Shown here: piece after piece, positions 34,623 through 43,720 of the stretch
How positions within the stretch are numbered: the stretch's first letter is position 1
Layout: each line of letters begins with the position of its first letter
NCBI RefSeq assembly: GCF_028882275.1
Contig: NZ_JARBUT010000017.1
Span: 1 to 64,000, forward strand
Origin: Nocardiopsis sp. N85
Lineage (GTDB): Bacteria > Actinomycetota > Actinomycetes > Streptosporangiales > Streptosporangiaceae
DNA length: 64,000 nucleotides
Direction: 5' to 3'
Position numbers and translations under genes: made by a program
The notes under the pieces: model-generated
The model's database searches: none
Told to the model about the DNA's origin: nothing
What the model saw: only the letters and a program-made list of their open reading frames with translations

Positions 34623-35873
34623 GTGAAAGCCCTCGTCCTCGGCGGCGGAGGCCGCGAGCACGCCCTCGTCCGCGCCTTGTCCCTCGACCCGGGTGTCACG
34701 GGTATCCACTGTGCCCCCGGCAACCCGGGGATCTCGGAAATGGCCGACAACCACGTGATCAACGTGACCGACGGGCTGGCGGTGACCGAGCTGGCCGCGC
34801 GCATCCGCGCGGAGCTGGTCGTGGTCGGACCGGAGGCACCGCTGGTGGCGGGGGTCGCCGACGCCCTGCGCGAGCGGGGCATCCCGGTGTTCGGCCCCGA
34901 CAAGGAGGCCGCGCGCCTGGAAGGCTCCAAGGCGTTCGCCAAGGAGGTCATGGAGGCGGCGGGCGTGCCCACCGCCAAGGCCAGGGTGTGCCGCACCGCG
35001 GGCCAGGTCTCCGAGGCGCTCGACGAGTTCGGCACCCCCTACGTCGTCAAGGACGACGGGCTGGCGGCGGGCAAGGGCGTCGTGGTGACCGAGGACCGGG
35101 CCCTGGCAGAGCAGCACGCCCGCGAGTGCGGCCGGGTCGTCATCGAGGAGTACCTCGACGGCCCGGAGGTGTCCCTGTTCGTGCTGAGCGACGGCGTGCA
35201 CGCGCTGCCGCTGCTGCCCGCCCAGGACTTCAAGCGCGCCTACGACGGAGACCAGGGTCCCAACACCGGTGGCATGGGCGCCTACGCGCCGCTGCCGTGG
35301 GCACCGGCCGGTCTGGTGGACGAGATCATGGGTTCGGTCGTGCGACCCACCCTTCAGGAGATGAACCGGCGCGGCACCCGCTACCAGGGCCTGCTGTACG
35401 TGGGCCTGGCGCTCACCTCCGAGGGACCGCGCGTGGTCGAGTTCAACGCCCGGTTCGGCGACCCGGAGACCCAGGTGGTGCTGGACCGGCTGGCCACCCC
35501 GATCGGCGCGGTCCTCCAGGCCACCGACACCGGCGGGCTCGGCTCGATCGGCTCCCTCCAGTGGAAGACGGGCGCCGCGGTCACCGTGGTGGTGGCCGCC
35601 GAGAACTACCCGGGCGACCCGGTCAAGGGCGATGTGATCGGCGGGCTGGACGCCGCCAACGCCCTGGAGGGCGCCTACGTGCTGCACGCCGGTACCGGCT
35701 GGAGCGACGCGCGCGACGTGGTGTCGGCGGGCGGCCGGGTGCTCAGCGTGGTCGGCACCGGTGTCGACCTGGCCCAGGCCCGTGAGCGTGCCTACGCGGC
35801 GGTGTCGCGGATCGAGTTGCGCGGGTCGTTCCACCGGACCGACATCGCCGAGCGCGCCGCCGCAGAGTCGTAG
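34623..35873 (+). CDS. purD: Phosphoribosylamine-glycine ligase
   Basis: GTG at 34623; 416 aa. An ATP-grasp enzyme for the second step of purine synthesis (phosphoribosylamine + glycine to GAR). Seen: KALVLGGGGREHALVRAL, FGPDKEAARLEGSKAFAKE, the ATP-grasp strands YVVKDDGLAAGKGVVV and EYLDGPEVSLFVLSDG, the GPNTGGMGAYAP loop and the metal site VVEFNARFGDPETQ. Only 42 bases separate it from purC. Confidence 0.97.
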   Translation: MKALVLGGGGREHALVRALSLDPGVTGIHCAPGNPGISEMADNHVINVTDGLAVTELAARIRAELVVVGPEAPLVAGVADALRERGIPVFGPDKEAARLEGSKAFAKEVMEAAGVPTAKARVCRTAGQVSEALDEFGTPYVVKDDGLAAGKGVVVTEDRALAEQHARECGRVVIEEYLDGPEVSLFVLSDGVHALPLLPAQDFKRAYDGDQGPNTGGMGAYAPLPWAPAGLVDEIMGSVVRPTLQEMNRRGTRYQGLLYVGLALTSEGPRVVEFNARFGDPETQVVLDRLATPIGAVLQATDTGGLGSIGSLQWKTGAAVTVVVAAENYPGDPVKGDVIGGLDAANALEGAYVLHAGTGWSDARDVVSAGGRVLSVVGTGVDLAQARERAYAAVSRIELRGSFHRTDIAERAAAES

Positions 35874-35915
35874 CGGCGAGCGCCGAACCGTAGCAAGGAA
35901 AGGACCGCATCCACC

Positions 35916-36821
35916 ATGAGCGGTTTCGTCGTCCGGCCCGAGCCGGTCCACGTCGACGGCCTGACACACCTGCACACCGGGAAGGTGCGCGATCTGTACG
36001 CCACCGCCTCGGGTGAACTGGTGATGGTGGCCAGCGACCGGATCTCGGCGTTCGACTGGGTGCTGCCCACCGAGATCCCCGGTAAGGGCAGGCTGTTGAC
36101 GCAGCTGTCCCTGTGGTGGTTCGACCGGCTCGCCGACCTGGTGCCGAACCACGTGGTCTCGGACGTGCCGCCGGCGGGCGCGCCCGCCGACTGGGCCGGG
36201 CGGACCCTGGTCTGCCGCAGGCTGGACATGGTGCCGGTGGAGTGCGTGGCCCGCGGCTACCTGACCGGTTCCGGCCTGGCCGAGTACCGCGTGGACGGCA
36301 CCGTGTGCGGGGTGGCGCTGCCGGAGGGCCTGGTGGACGGTTCGGAGCTGCCCGAGCCGATCTTCACACCGGCCACCAAGGCCGAGGTGGGCGAGCACGA
36401 CGAGAACGTGTCGTTCGAGACGGTCGTGGACCGGCACGGCGCGGAACTCGCCGGCGCGCTGCGCGACCTCACCCTTCGCGTGTACACGCGCGGCCGGGAG
36501 CTGGCGCGCGATCGGGGCGTCCTGCTGGCGGACACCAAGTTCGAGTTCGGCCGGGACACCGACGGCGCCCTGGTCCTGGCCGACGAGGTGTTCACTCCCG
36601 ACTCGTCCCGGTACTGGCCGGCCGACGAGTGGGCTCCGGGCGGCGCGCAGCCGTCCTTCGACAAGCAGATCGTCCGGGACTGGCTGACCTCGGCGGGGTC
36701 GGGGTGGGACCGGGCGGCCGACGCACCGCCGCCGGAGCTTCCAGGGCCGGTGGTGGAACGCACGCTGACCCGCTACGTGGACATCTACACGCGGCTGACC
36801 GGAGCCGAACCCAAGCTGTGA
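35916..36821 (+). CDS. purC: SAICAR synthetase
   Basis: ATG at 35916 with AAGGAAAGGA upstream; 301 aa. Ligates aspartate to CAIR using ATP. Seen: HTGKVRDLYATASGELVMVA, SDRISAFDWVLPTEIPGKG, VECVARGYLTGSG, TPATKAEVGEHDENVSF and the metal-binding LADTKFEFG...LADEVFTPDSSRYW. Length is typical of the long (yeast-like) type found in actinobacteria. Last gene of the purA-purD-purC run; a long hairpin follows. Confidence 0.97.
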   Translation: MSGFVVRPEPVHVDGLTHLHTGKVRDLYATASGELVMVASDRISAFDWVLPTEIPGKGRLLTQLSLWWFDRLADLVPNHVVSDVPPAGAPADWAGRTLVCRRLDMVPVECVARGYLTGSGLAEYRVDGTVCGVALPEGLVDGSELPEPIFTPATKAEVGEHDENVSFETVVDRHGAELAGALRDLTLRVYTRGRELARDRGVLLADTKFEFGRDTDGALVLADEVFTPDSSRYWPADEWAPGGAQPSFDKQIVRDWLTSAGSGWDRAADAPPPELPGPVVERTLTRYVDIYTRLTGAEPKL

Positions 36822-36822
36822 C

Positions 36823-36879
36823 GCGCGTCCGGCGCAGTGATTCCGAGCACGCGATCTCGGAATCGCTCGCCGGAGCGCG
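36823..36879 (+). terminator. long imperfect hairpin after purC
   Basis: The core stem GATTCCGAG (36839-36847) with CTCGGAATC (36856-36864) is extended by GCGC..CCGGCG pairing with GCCGG.GCGC. It starts immediately after the purC stop. Confidence 0.65.
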
Positions 36880-37025
36880 TATGGTGGTGGGGTTGTGCGG
36901 GACATATCGAGGTGTCCGGCCACTCGCACGGCGTCCCCACATCCACCCCGGTACTTTCCGTTAAACGGATGCCTCTTTGGCCGTTTGGCGGTACTCCATC
37001 CCTGTTCCGGGGGTATACCACGTTC

Positions 37026-37056
37026 TGGACCGGTACGGACCACAGGGTGCTATAGA
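37026..37056 (+). promoter_or_regulatory. candidate promoter for murA
   Basis: TGGACC at 37026-37031 and TATAGA at 37051-37056, spacing 19, about 145 bases upstream of the murA start. The spacing is slightly long, so this is tentative. The rest of 36880-37199 holds no gene. Confidence 0.35.
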
Positions 37057-37199
37057 GTCGTGCCGAACACCCGGTTCGCTGGCCGTGCAGGTCACACGCA
37101 AGATCGTCGAACGTTCCAGGGGAAACCCGCGTCTAAAACGCACATAGGCGAAACCCGACGAGGGTGACCTATTTTCACATCTGCCTCACGAAGGAGCAC

Positions 37200-38501
37200 A
37201 TGAGCATGGGCCAGGAGGTTCGTTACCGCGTCCGCGGCGGACGCCCCCTCAGCGGTACGGCGTTCATCCAAGGCGCGAAGAACGCCGTCCTGCCGATGAT
37301 CGGGGCCGCTCTCCTCGCGGCCAAGGGACGCACGGTGTTGCGGAACGTCCCCGTCATCGAGGACGTCTACCGATCGCTCGAACTCGCCGAGCACGTGGGT
37401 GCCAAGGTCGAGTTCCACGAAGCCGAGCGGACCGTCGTCATCGACGCCTCCAGGCTCAACGACCCCGAGCGGGCCGTTCTCCCCGCCGACATCGCCGCGC
37501 GTTTCCGCGGCTCGGTGCTCTTCGTTCCCGCGCTGATGCACCGCACCGGCCGCGCCCGGATCGAGGGTGTCGGCGGGTGCAACCTGGGCAGCCGCAACCT
37601 GGACTTCCACTACCGGGGCTTCGCGCGCCTGGGCGCCGAGGTCACCGAGGACCTGGAGCGCAACCACATCAACGTCGAGGCCTCCAACCTCCGCGGTGGT
37701 CGCCTCTACCTGGACACCCCGTCCCACACCGGCACCGAGAACCTCATCATGGCCGCGGTCCTGGCCCCCGGCACCACGGTGATCGAGCACGCCGCGCTCG
37801 AGCCCGAGGTCCTGGACGTCATCTCGTTCCTGAGCGCCATGGGCGCCAAGATCAGCGGTGGCGGCACCGGCCTCATCACGGTCGAGGGCGTCGAGGAGCT
37901 CACCGCCGTCGAGCACACCATCATGTCGGACCGCATCGACGCCGGCGTGTTCGCGATGACCGTCGCGGCCACCGGTGGCGAGGTCAGCCTGGTCGGCGCC
38001 AACCTGGACCACCTGGGCGTGGCCCGCTGGAAGCTGGAGCAGATGGGCGTGGGGTTCTCGCAGGAGGGCGCGGTCCTGCACGTGACCCGCGACCCCGCGG
38101 TGCCGCTGCGTCCGATCAACGCCGTCACCTCGCCGTTCCCGGGCTTCGCCACCGACCTCCAGTCGCCGCTGATGGCCCTGGCCACCTTGGCCGAGGGCGA
38201 GAGCTACATCCACGAGGCGATCTACGACGGTCGTTTCGCGCTGGCCGACGAGCTGAACAAGATGGGCGCGAAGATCGAGGTCGAGGGCACCCGTGCCATC
38301 GTGCACGGCACCACCCACCTGCGCGGTACCGAGGTGATCGCACACGATCTGCGCACCGGTGCGGCCCTGGTCCTCGCCGGACTGGTCGCCGAAGGTGAGA
38401 CAATCGTGGCGCCTGGTTATCTGGTGGACCGCGGTCACGCTCAGTTCGCGACACGGCTCGCCGCGCTAGGCGCCGACGTGGAGCGCGTCGTCGCCTCGTA
38501 G
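37200..38501 (+). CDS. murA: UDP-N-acetylglucosamine 1-carboxyvinyltransferase
   Basis: ATG at 37200 with GAAGGAG upstream; 433 aa. Transfers enolpyruvate from PEP to UDP-GlcNAc, the first committed step of peptidoglycan synthesis. Seen: FIQGAKNAVLPMIGAALLAA, the loop GVGGCNLGSRNLDFHYRG with the PEP-binding Cys, RGGRLYLDTPSHTGTENLIM, TIMSDRIDAGVFAMTVAATG, INAVTSPFPGFATDLQSPLM and IYDGRFALADELNKMGA. The sequence departs from the standard enzyme in places, so it could be a second MurA paralog. It is followed at 197 bases by a regulator. Confidence 0.92.
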   Translation: MSMGQEVRYRVRGGRPLSGTAFIQGAKNAVLPMIGAALLAAKGRTVLRNVPVIEDVYRSLELAEHVGAKVEFHEAERTVVIDASRLNDPERAVLPADIAARFRGSVLFVPALMHRTGRARIEGVGGCNLGSRNLDFHYRGFARLGAEVTEDLERNHINVEASNLRGGRLYLDTPSHTGTENLIMAAVLAPGTTVIEHAALEPEVLDVISFLSAMGAKISGGGTGLITVEGVEELTAVEHTIMSDRIDAGVFAMTVAATGGEVSLVGANLDHLGVARWKLEQMGVGFSQEGAVLHVTRDPAVPLRPINAVTSPFPGFATDLQSPLMALATLAEGESYIHEAIYDGRFALADELNKMGAKIEVEGTRAIVHGTTHLRGTEVIAHDLRTGAALVLAGLVAEGETIVAPGYLVDRGHAQFATRLAALGADVERVVAS

Positions 38502-38698
38502 CGGGTCGAAAGCGCAGTTCAAGCCGGGGTGGGAGCCCGTCTCCCACCCGGGCTTTCGGCGTTGATATGGAAAACGATCTTCTTTGGCCCCGCACAATGG
38601 GTACGATCTCGGCAATCATGCCGTGACAGAGATCGGGTCGGGAAACCAGTGGGCGCACATAGTGAAGAGCGTGGAATGGTAGCGGGGAGCAACCCGAG

Positions 38699-40018
38699 GT
38701 GAGTGCCCAGCGTACTGGCGATTTGACGATCGGCGTCATAGGTCCCCATGAGGTGGTCGAGCGGGTCATGCTCATGGGTCCCGGGTCCACAGGACCCCTC
38801 AACGCCAGACTCATCGCCGCCGCATACCGAGATGAGCAAGAGGCGACGGACAAGGTCGTCAGGCTGGGTTCGGCGATCGACGCGTACCTGTTCGCCAGCC
38901 CGGTGCCCTACGAGTTCGCGCGGAAGGCGGGCGTGCTGACGATGCCCGCCACCTACGTGCCGCTCGGGGGTGCCAGCCTGCACGAAGCCCTACTGCGCGC
39001 CACCCTGGACGAGCGCTACGACCCGACCAGAGCCAGTCTGGACGTGCTCAGTCGCGCCGACGTCGTGGAGGCCTATTCCGAGGTGGACCTGCCCGTGGAC
39101 GGGATCCACGTCCACGAGGAGTTGACCAACACCGCCCAGCTCACCTCGTTCCACGAGGGGTTGTGGCGGCGCAAGGCCACGAAGATGGCCATCACGTGCG
39201 TGCGCGGCGTCGCGGAGCGGCTGGAGGCCATCGGTGTCCCCGTCATCCGGTTGCGGCCGACCAACGCCGGGGTGCGCAGCGCTTTGCAGACCGCCGGTCT
39301 GTTGGGCGCCCACCACCGGTTGGAGGAGGCGCAGCTGGGTGTGGTCGTGGTGGACGTGCCGACGCTGCGCGACTCCTCGCGGCGGTCGACCCCCCGGTAC
39401 TGGCGAGAGGAGCTGCGCCTGTCACTGCACCGGCTGCTGCTCCAGGAGGCGCACCGGATCAACGCCACGGCGCACCGGCTGGACGACCATTCGTTCATGA
39501 TCACCGCGACCCGGGGTTCGCTGGTGACGGCGACCGAGGGGTTCCGGCAGCCGCCGTTCGTGGAACGCATCAAGGCGGAGCTCGGGATCGCCATCGAAGT
39601 GGGCATCGGCATGGGTCGCACGACCCAGGACGCCGAGGCGCACGCACGCGCGGCCCTGAACCGCGCTCAGGCGTCCCGTCAGAGCTTCGCGGTGGACCGG
39701 GAGGGGCGTTCCCTGGTCCCCGCCCAGCGCGCGCCCTCACGGCAATCCTCCGAACCGTTGCGCACCAAGGGCCGTGAGACCCTGATCCGGCTTTCGGAGA
39801 AGATCGCGGAGGAGGACGGTCCCCTCGTCGTCGACGCGGAGAACGCCGGTCGCATGCTCGGCGTCACCTCCCGGACCGCGCGTCGACTGCTGCGCACCCT
39901 CGTGGAGGAGGGCCTGGCCTGGCCCCTGCCCCCCAACCGCACGCTCCAGCCGGGGCGCCCCCGCCAGCTGTACCGGCTGATCGTGGAGAAGCTCGACAAG
40001 GACGCCGCCGGCAAGTAG
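38699..40018 (+). CDS. Transcription regulator with nucleotide-cyclase-like domain and C-terminal HTH
   Basis: GTG at 38699 with GGGGAG upstream; 439 aa. The N-terminal ~200 residues form an alpha/beta sensor-like domain (TIGVIGPHEVVERVMLMGPG, later PVIRLRPTNAGVRSALQTAG). The middle holds LRLSLHRLLLQEAHRINATA, FMITATRGSLVTATEGF and GIAIEVGIGMGRTTQDAEAH, resembling the GGDEF/cyclase-like fold without catalytic acids. Residues about 360-400 are a winged helix (AENAGRMLGVTSRTARRLLR). No signal peptide. It may sense a nucleotide or envelope precursor and control nearby genes such as murA; this is inferred. Confidence 0.65.
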   Translation: MSAQRTGDLTIGVIGPHEVVERVMLMGPGSTGPLNARLIAAAYRDEQEATDKVVRLGSAIDAYLFASPVPYEFARKAGVLTMPATYVPLGGASLHEALLRATLDERYDPTRASLDVLSRADVVEAYSEVDLPVDGIHVHEELTNTAQLTSFHEGLWRRKATKMAITCVRGVAERLEAIGVPVIRLRPTNAGVRSALQTAGLLGAHHRLEEAQLGVVVVDVPTLRDSSRRSTPRYWREELRLSLHRLLLQEAHRINATAHRLDDHSFMITATRGSLVTATEGFRQPPFVERIKAELGIAIEVGIGMGRTTQDAEAHARAALNRAQASRQSFAVDREGRSLVPAQRAPSRQSSEPLRTKGRETLIRLSEKIAEEDGPLVVDAENAGRMLGVTSRTARRLLRTLVEEGLAWPLPPNRTLQPGRPRQLYRLIVEKLDKDAAGK

Positions 40019-40034
40019 CCGCGGCTTCGCACAC

Positions 40035-40062
40035 GGGGCGCCTTCCCCCCGGGAGGCGCCCC
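40035..40062 (+). terminator. hairpin after the cyclase-like regulator
   Basis: GGGGCGCCT (40035-40043) pairs with AGGCGCCCC (40054-40062), 16 bases past the stop, followed by TTG. Confidence 0.75.
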
Positions 40063-40106
40063 TTGCGTGTTCCCCGTGCGGGAAGGCGTCCGAGGACCGG
40101 CACGAC

Positions 40107-40130
40107 GGGGCGCCGTCCGAACGGCGCCCC
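40107..40130. terminator. second GC hairpin in the same gap
   Basis: Perfect 10-bp stem GGGGCGCCGT / ACGGCGCCCC with loop CCGA, 50 bases before the next start. It could back up the first terminator or attenuate read-through into the small membrane gene. Confidence 0.55.
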
Positions 40131-40180
40131 GGCCCGCACCCCCGAAGCGCGGCACGCTCCCGTTCTGGGAGGATCCTGCG

Positions 40181-40663
40181 ATGATCCGCCGACGACTGCT
40201 CTCCCTGGCCGTACTGGAACTCGTCAACATCCCCCTGTTCGCGTTCGCCCTGTTCGGGGTGCTCGGCGCCCCGGCCTCCCCCGCCAACCTCGCCGGGTTC
40301 GGCGTGTTCGCGCTGCTGCTGGCGGAGGGGTCCGCCTACTGGTGGCTCAAGCTCCGGCAGACCGCCGGGGGCGGGCGCACGCCCGCGGGCATGGCGGTGT
40401 TCCGGGTACTGCGGTGGATCAACGTCGCGCTGTTCGCGCTCACCGGCGCACTGGTGGCGGTCACCGTGGTCGAGGGCGGGCACTGGACCCGGGCGGCGGT
40501 GGGCGTGGCGCTGGGACTGTTCGCGATCGTGGAGCACGTCAACTACTTCCACGTGCAACTGATGCACGACACCCGCGCCGACCTGGGTCGCCTGCTGCGC
40601 ACCCGGCGGCCGCGCCGGTCCCACCTGGCCCGCGACCTGGCGCGGACGGCCCGCCGCCCCTGA
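40181..40663 (+). CDS. Small four-span membrane protein
   Basis: ATG at 40181 with GGGAGGA upstream; 160 aa with four hydrophobic segments (LLSLAVLELVNIPLFAFALF, LAGFGVFALLLAEGSAYW, INVALFALTGALVAVTVV, VGVALGLFAIVEHVNYF) and a basic C-terminus rich in Arg, probably cytoplasmic. No known domain. Convergent with hisC. Confidence 0.75.
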   Translation: MIRRRLLSLAVLELVNIPLFAFALFGVLGAPASPANLAGFGVFALLLAEGSAYWWLKLRQTAGGGRTPAGMAVFRVLRWINVALFALTGALVAVTVVEGGHWTRAAVGVALGLFAIVEHVNYFHVQLMHDTRADLGRLLRTRRPRRSHLARDLARTARRP

Positions 40664-40717
40664 GGGTCGCGCCCGAGAGCGGGAAGGGCGCCGTCCAAGG
40701 CCGGACGACGCCCCCGT

Positions 40718-40743
40718 CCCGCCGGTCCGCGCGGACCGGCGGG
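40718..40743. terminator. 26-bp perfect palindrome between convergent genes
   Basis: CCCGCCGGTCCGC immediately followed by its own complement GCGGACCGGCGGG, ending three bases before the hisC stop codon. A bidirectional terminator is likely. Confidence 0.7.
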
Positions 40744-40745
40744 CC

Positions 40746-41828
40746 TCAGCGACGCTTGCCGTACTCCAGGGCGACCGACAGGAACACGTCGTTCTCCTCG
40801 GGGGTGCCCAGGCTGACGCGGGCACCCTCGCCGTCGAAGGGGCGCACGGACACGCCGACCTTCGCGCACTCGGCGGCGAAGTCGAGGGTGTCCTCGTCCA
40901 GACGCACCCACACGAAGTTGGCCTCGGTGGGCGGGACGGTCCACCCGGCGGCGATCAGGGCGTCGCGCACCCGGGTGCGTTCGGCGACGGTGGCGGCCAC
41001 CCGCTCCAGCAGTTCGTCCTCGGCCGAGAGCGAGGCGATGCCCGCGGCCTGGGCCAGGTGGTTGACGGCGAACGGCACCAGGGTCTTGCGGACCGCGGCG
41101 ACGACGGGCGGGTGACCGACGAGGAAGCCCAGGCGTACCGCGGCCAGGCCGTAGGCCTTGGAGAAGGTGCGCAGCACGGCGACGTTGGGGCGGTCGCGGT
41201 ACAGGGTGACGCCGTCGGGGACCCGCGGGTCGCGCACGTACTCGCGGTAGGCCTCGTCGAGGATCACGAGAACGTGGTCGGGGACCCGGTCCAGGAAGGC
41301 CGTGAGCTCGGCTTCGCGCACGGTGGTGCCGGTGGGGTTGTTGGGGTTGCAGACCAGCACCATGCGGGTGTTCTCGGTGATGGCGTCGAGGATGGCGTCG
41401 AGGTCGTGGGTCTCGTCGCGCAGCGGGACCCGGACGGAGGTGACCCCGGCGAGTTCGGCGAGCAGTGGGTAGGCCTCGAAGGAACGCCAGGCGTAGACGA
41501 CCTCGGCGCCGGGTTCACCGACGGCTTCGAGGAGCTGCTGGAGCAGGCCGACGGAGCCGGCGCCCAGGGCGATGTGGTCCTCGGGGACGTCCGACCGGCG
41601 GGCGAGGGCCGCGGTGAGCTCGGTGGCCCCGGGGTCCGGGTAGCGGTGGAGTTCGGCGGCGGCGCGGGCGATGGCCTCGCGCACCGACGGGAGCGGCCCG
41701 TAAGGGCTCTCGTTCGAGGACAGCTTGATCGATCGCCCGTCGGGCCCGATGACCTTCTTGCCGGGCTTGTAGGCGGGGATGCTCTCCAGCACCGACCGCA
41801 GATATGGCGATTTCGACTCCGACACCAT
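40746..41828 (-). CDS. hisC: Histidinol-phosphate aminotransferase (or related aromatic aminotransferase)
   Basis: ATG at 41828 with GAGGAAGGA upstream; 360 aa. PLP-dependent class I/II aminotransferase. Seen: KLSSNESPYGPLPSVREAI, ALGAGSVGLLQQLLEA, VLVCNPNNPTGTTVREAEL, VLVILDEAYREYV and the PLP lysine in RTFSKAYGLAAVRLGF. The family includes HisC and the actinobacterial aromatic aminotransferase Pat, which sequence reading cannot separate with certainty. It lies outside a his operon, so an aromatic amino acid role is quite possible. Divergent from the lipoprotein gene. Confidence 0.82.
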   Translation of the reverse strand: MVSESKSPYLRSVLESIPAYKPGKKVIGPDGRSIKLSSNESPYGPLPSVREAIARAAAELHRYPDPGATELTAALARRSDVPEDHIALGAGSVGLLQQLLEAVGEPGAEVVYAWRSFEAYPLLAELAGVTSVRVPLRDETHDLDAILDAITENTRMVLVCNPNNPTGTTVREAELTAFLDRVPDHVLVILDEAYREYVRDPRVPDGVTLYRDRPNVAVLRTFSKAYGLAAVRLGFLVGHPPVVAAVRKTLVPFAVNHLAQAAGIASLSAEDELLERVAATVAERTRVRDALIAAGWTVPPTEANFVWVRLDEDTLDFAAECAKVGVSVRPFDGEGARVSLGTPEENDVFLSVALEYGKRR

Positions 41829-41936
41829 TGTCCTTCCTCAATACTTTGTGCTAACCCCGCGACACGCTCAGCGATCTCGCGTCCGGGTCGGTCACCGCTC
41901 CCAGCGGAAATATCGCACAAACGAGGAGACAACACC

Positions 41937-42704
41937 ATGTGTTCGCGTCCGGAACCCACCACAACAGCCCGGGTCGTCCCTGGTCAGAGCCGCTATGACG
42001 GCGGCGGTCGCAAGGCCGTCCGATCATGGGCCCTTTCTCTGGGCCTGCCTCTCGTCCTCGCGCTGAGCGCCTGCGGCGGCCAGGCCGAGGAGGACACCGG
42101 CGGGGACGCCGAGGACGTCGCGCTGCTGCACGAGGCACAGCTCATCACGTTCGAGGGCGCCGAACTCATGCCCGAGGGCAGCGAGGCCGGCGTCTACTCC
42201 GAACTGGTCACCGTGCGGTACAGCGAGCAGGTGCGGGCCTCCACCGAACTCGACAAGCCCGCCTGTCTGGACGCCGCCAACCGGTGGGCGGACACCGAGT
42301 CCGTGAAGGCCGCGCCCGCGTCCCTGACCTCGTACCAGTGGGATCAGGGTTCCCTGACCCATCTCCTGGTCCGGTTGGACGACGAGGGCGCGGCCGCCGC
42401 CCTGGCCTCCCGGCCGCCCTCCGATTGCGACACCTACACCGCCACCTACGAGGACGGCACCTCCTCCGCTTACGGGGTGCGCGACCTGACGGAGCTGCCG
42501 GAGCTGGGCGACGAGTCGCGCGCCTTCGCCGTGGACGTGGAGACCGGTGACGATCGCAACCACATGTACAGCGTCATGTACCGCAACGGCGGGCTGGTCG
42601 GCACCACGTCGATCATGGGCCCCGGCGGCATCGACGACTACGAGGAGATGTTGGTGGGGTTCACCCGTGCCTCCGTGGAACGCCAGAACGAGAAACTCGG
42701 CTGA
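41937..42704 (+). CDS. Putative lipoprotein
   Basis: ATG at 41937 with ACGAGGAGA upstream; 255 aa. A 26-residue basic N-terminus precedes a hydrophobic segment (SWALSLGLPLVLALSAC), and the lipobox LSAC puts the lipid-modified Cys near residue 47. The mature part is acidic, with paired Cys (KPACLDAANRW and PPSDCDTYT). No named domain. It would be attached to the outer face of the membrane. The N-terminus is longer than usual for a lipoprotein signal, so a later start is possible though none has a better ribosome site. Confidence 0.75.
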   Translation: MCSRPEPTTTARVVPGQSRYDGGGRKAVRSWALSLGLPLVLALSACGGQAEEDTGGDAEDVALLHEAQLITFEGAELMPEGSEAGVYSELVTVRYSEQVRASTELDKPACLDAANRWADTESVKAAPASLTSYQWDQGSLTHLLVRLDDEGAAAALASRPPSDCDTYTATYEDGTSSAYGVRDLTELPELGDESRAFAVDVETGDDRNHMYSVMYRNGGLVGTTSIMGPGGIDDYEEMLVGFTRASVERQNEKLG

Positions 42705-42723
42705 GACCGGGGCCCACGAGCGG

Positions 42724-43719
42724 TCACCCGGTGACCTCCGCCTCCAGGTCCTCGCTGGGCCAGGTGCCGGAACGCCCCAGGGGATGTTCCCTCGCCTCGT
42801 CGAGGCTCGCGGCCGCCCGGGCCTCGTCACGGCGTTCGGCGTCCAGGCGCGCCGCCTGACGCGGCCCGGGCAGACGACGCGGCGGCCCCTGGAGCTCCCG
42901 CATGGAGATCGCGCCGAAGGAGGCGATGACGCGACCGTTCTCCCGATCGAGCACGACCGAGCGCACGGCGGTGCGCCGAGGTCCGTCGACGCGCACGGCG
43001 TAGACCACGTCGACGCGCCGTCCGTGGCGCAGCCCGTCGTAGCGCAGGAACCGTCGGCAGCCGTGCCGCCAGGTGTCCATGGGTTCGGTGTCGAGCAGGA
43101 GCGGTGCGTTGGTACGCCACATGTCGCTGCGGCGGAGCCTGCGCAGGACGGAGCGTTCGGAGACCTCGCGCAGCTCGCAGGGTTCACGGTGGCGCAGGCG
43201 CCGGGCCATCTCGCGCGGCTCGGGGCTGAGCAGGGCCAGCAGGAGCAGCTCGACGCCCAGGACGGCGACGTGCGCCGGGCCGATGTCGAGGACGACCCGC
43301 CAGGCGTTCGGTTCCACCCCCAGGGTGAACAGCGCCGCGACGGACAGCAGTCCGGCCCTGGCGAGGGTGCGCCACCCGATCGGCGCGCGACTGAGTCCGC
43401 CGAAGCAGCCGCAACCCGCTTCCGGGTCGCGACGGCGGACCAGCAGCAGGACGACGATGGACGCGGCGAACACCAGGGCGGTGAGCAGTCTGGCCGCGTC
43501 GCCGAGCGCCCCGGAGAGCAGGATCAGGCCGGCGGCCAGGGCCGTCTCCACCAGCCCCGTGCCGAGCGCGGACGTGCGGCGCAGTCGTTCGGGGACCAGG
43601 ACCGACAACCCCGAGGACGCTTCGCGGGAGGTGAACTTGGCGAGGGCGCCGAACAGGAGCAGCACCGCCAAGAGCGGCAGCTGGACCTCGCGGAGCGCTT
43701 CAAGGATCTCCGACGGCAT
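42724..43719 (-). CDS. MauE/DoxX-type membrane protein
   Basis: ATG at 43719, one base after the upstream stop; 331 aa. The N-terminal ~190 residues hold about five membrane segments and match the MauE family: LLAVLLLFGALAKFTSREAS, then AGCGCFGGLSRAPIGWRTLA with its vicinal Cys pair. The C-terminal ~140 residues are hydrophilic, Arg-rich and cytoplasmic, an unusual extension. MauE-like proteins support disulfide handling. It follows a Cys-rich protein gene in the same operon, which may be its substrate or partner. Confidence 0.7.
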   Translation of the reverse strand: MPSEILEALREVQLPLLAVLLLFGALAKFTSREASSGLSVLVPERLRRTSALGTGLVETALAAGLILLSGALGDAARLLTALVFAASIVVLLLVRRRDPEAGCGCFGGLSRAPIGWRTLARAGLLSVAALFTLGVEPNAWRVVLDIGPAHVAVLGVELLLLALLSPEPREMARRLRHREPCELREVSERSVLRRLRRSDMWRTNAPLLLDTEPMDTWRHGCRRFLRYDGLRHGRRVDVVYAVRVDGPRRTAVRSVVLDRENGRVIASFGAISMRELQGPPRRLPGPRQAARLDAERRDEARAAASLDEAREHPLGRSGTWPSEDLEAEVTG

Positions 43720-43720
43720 G

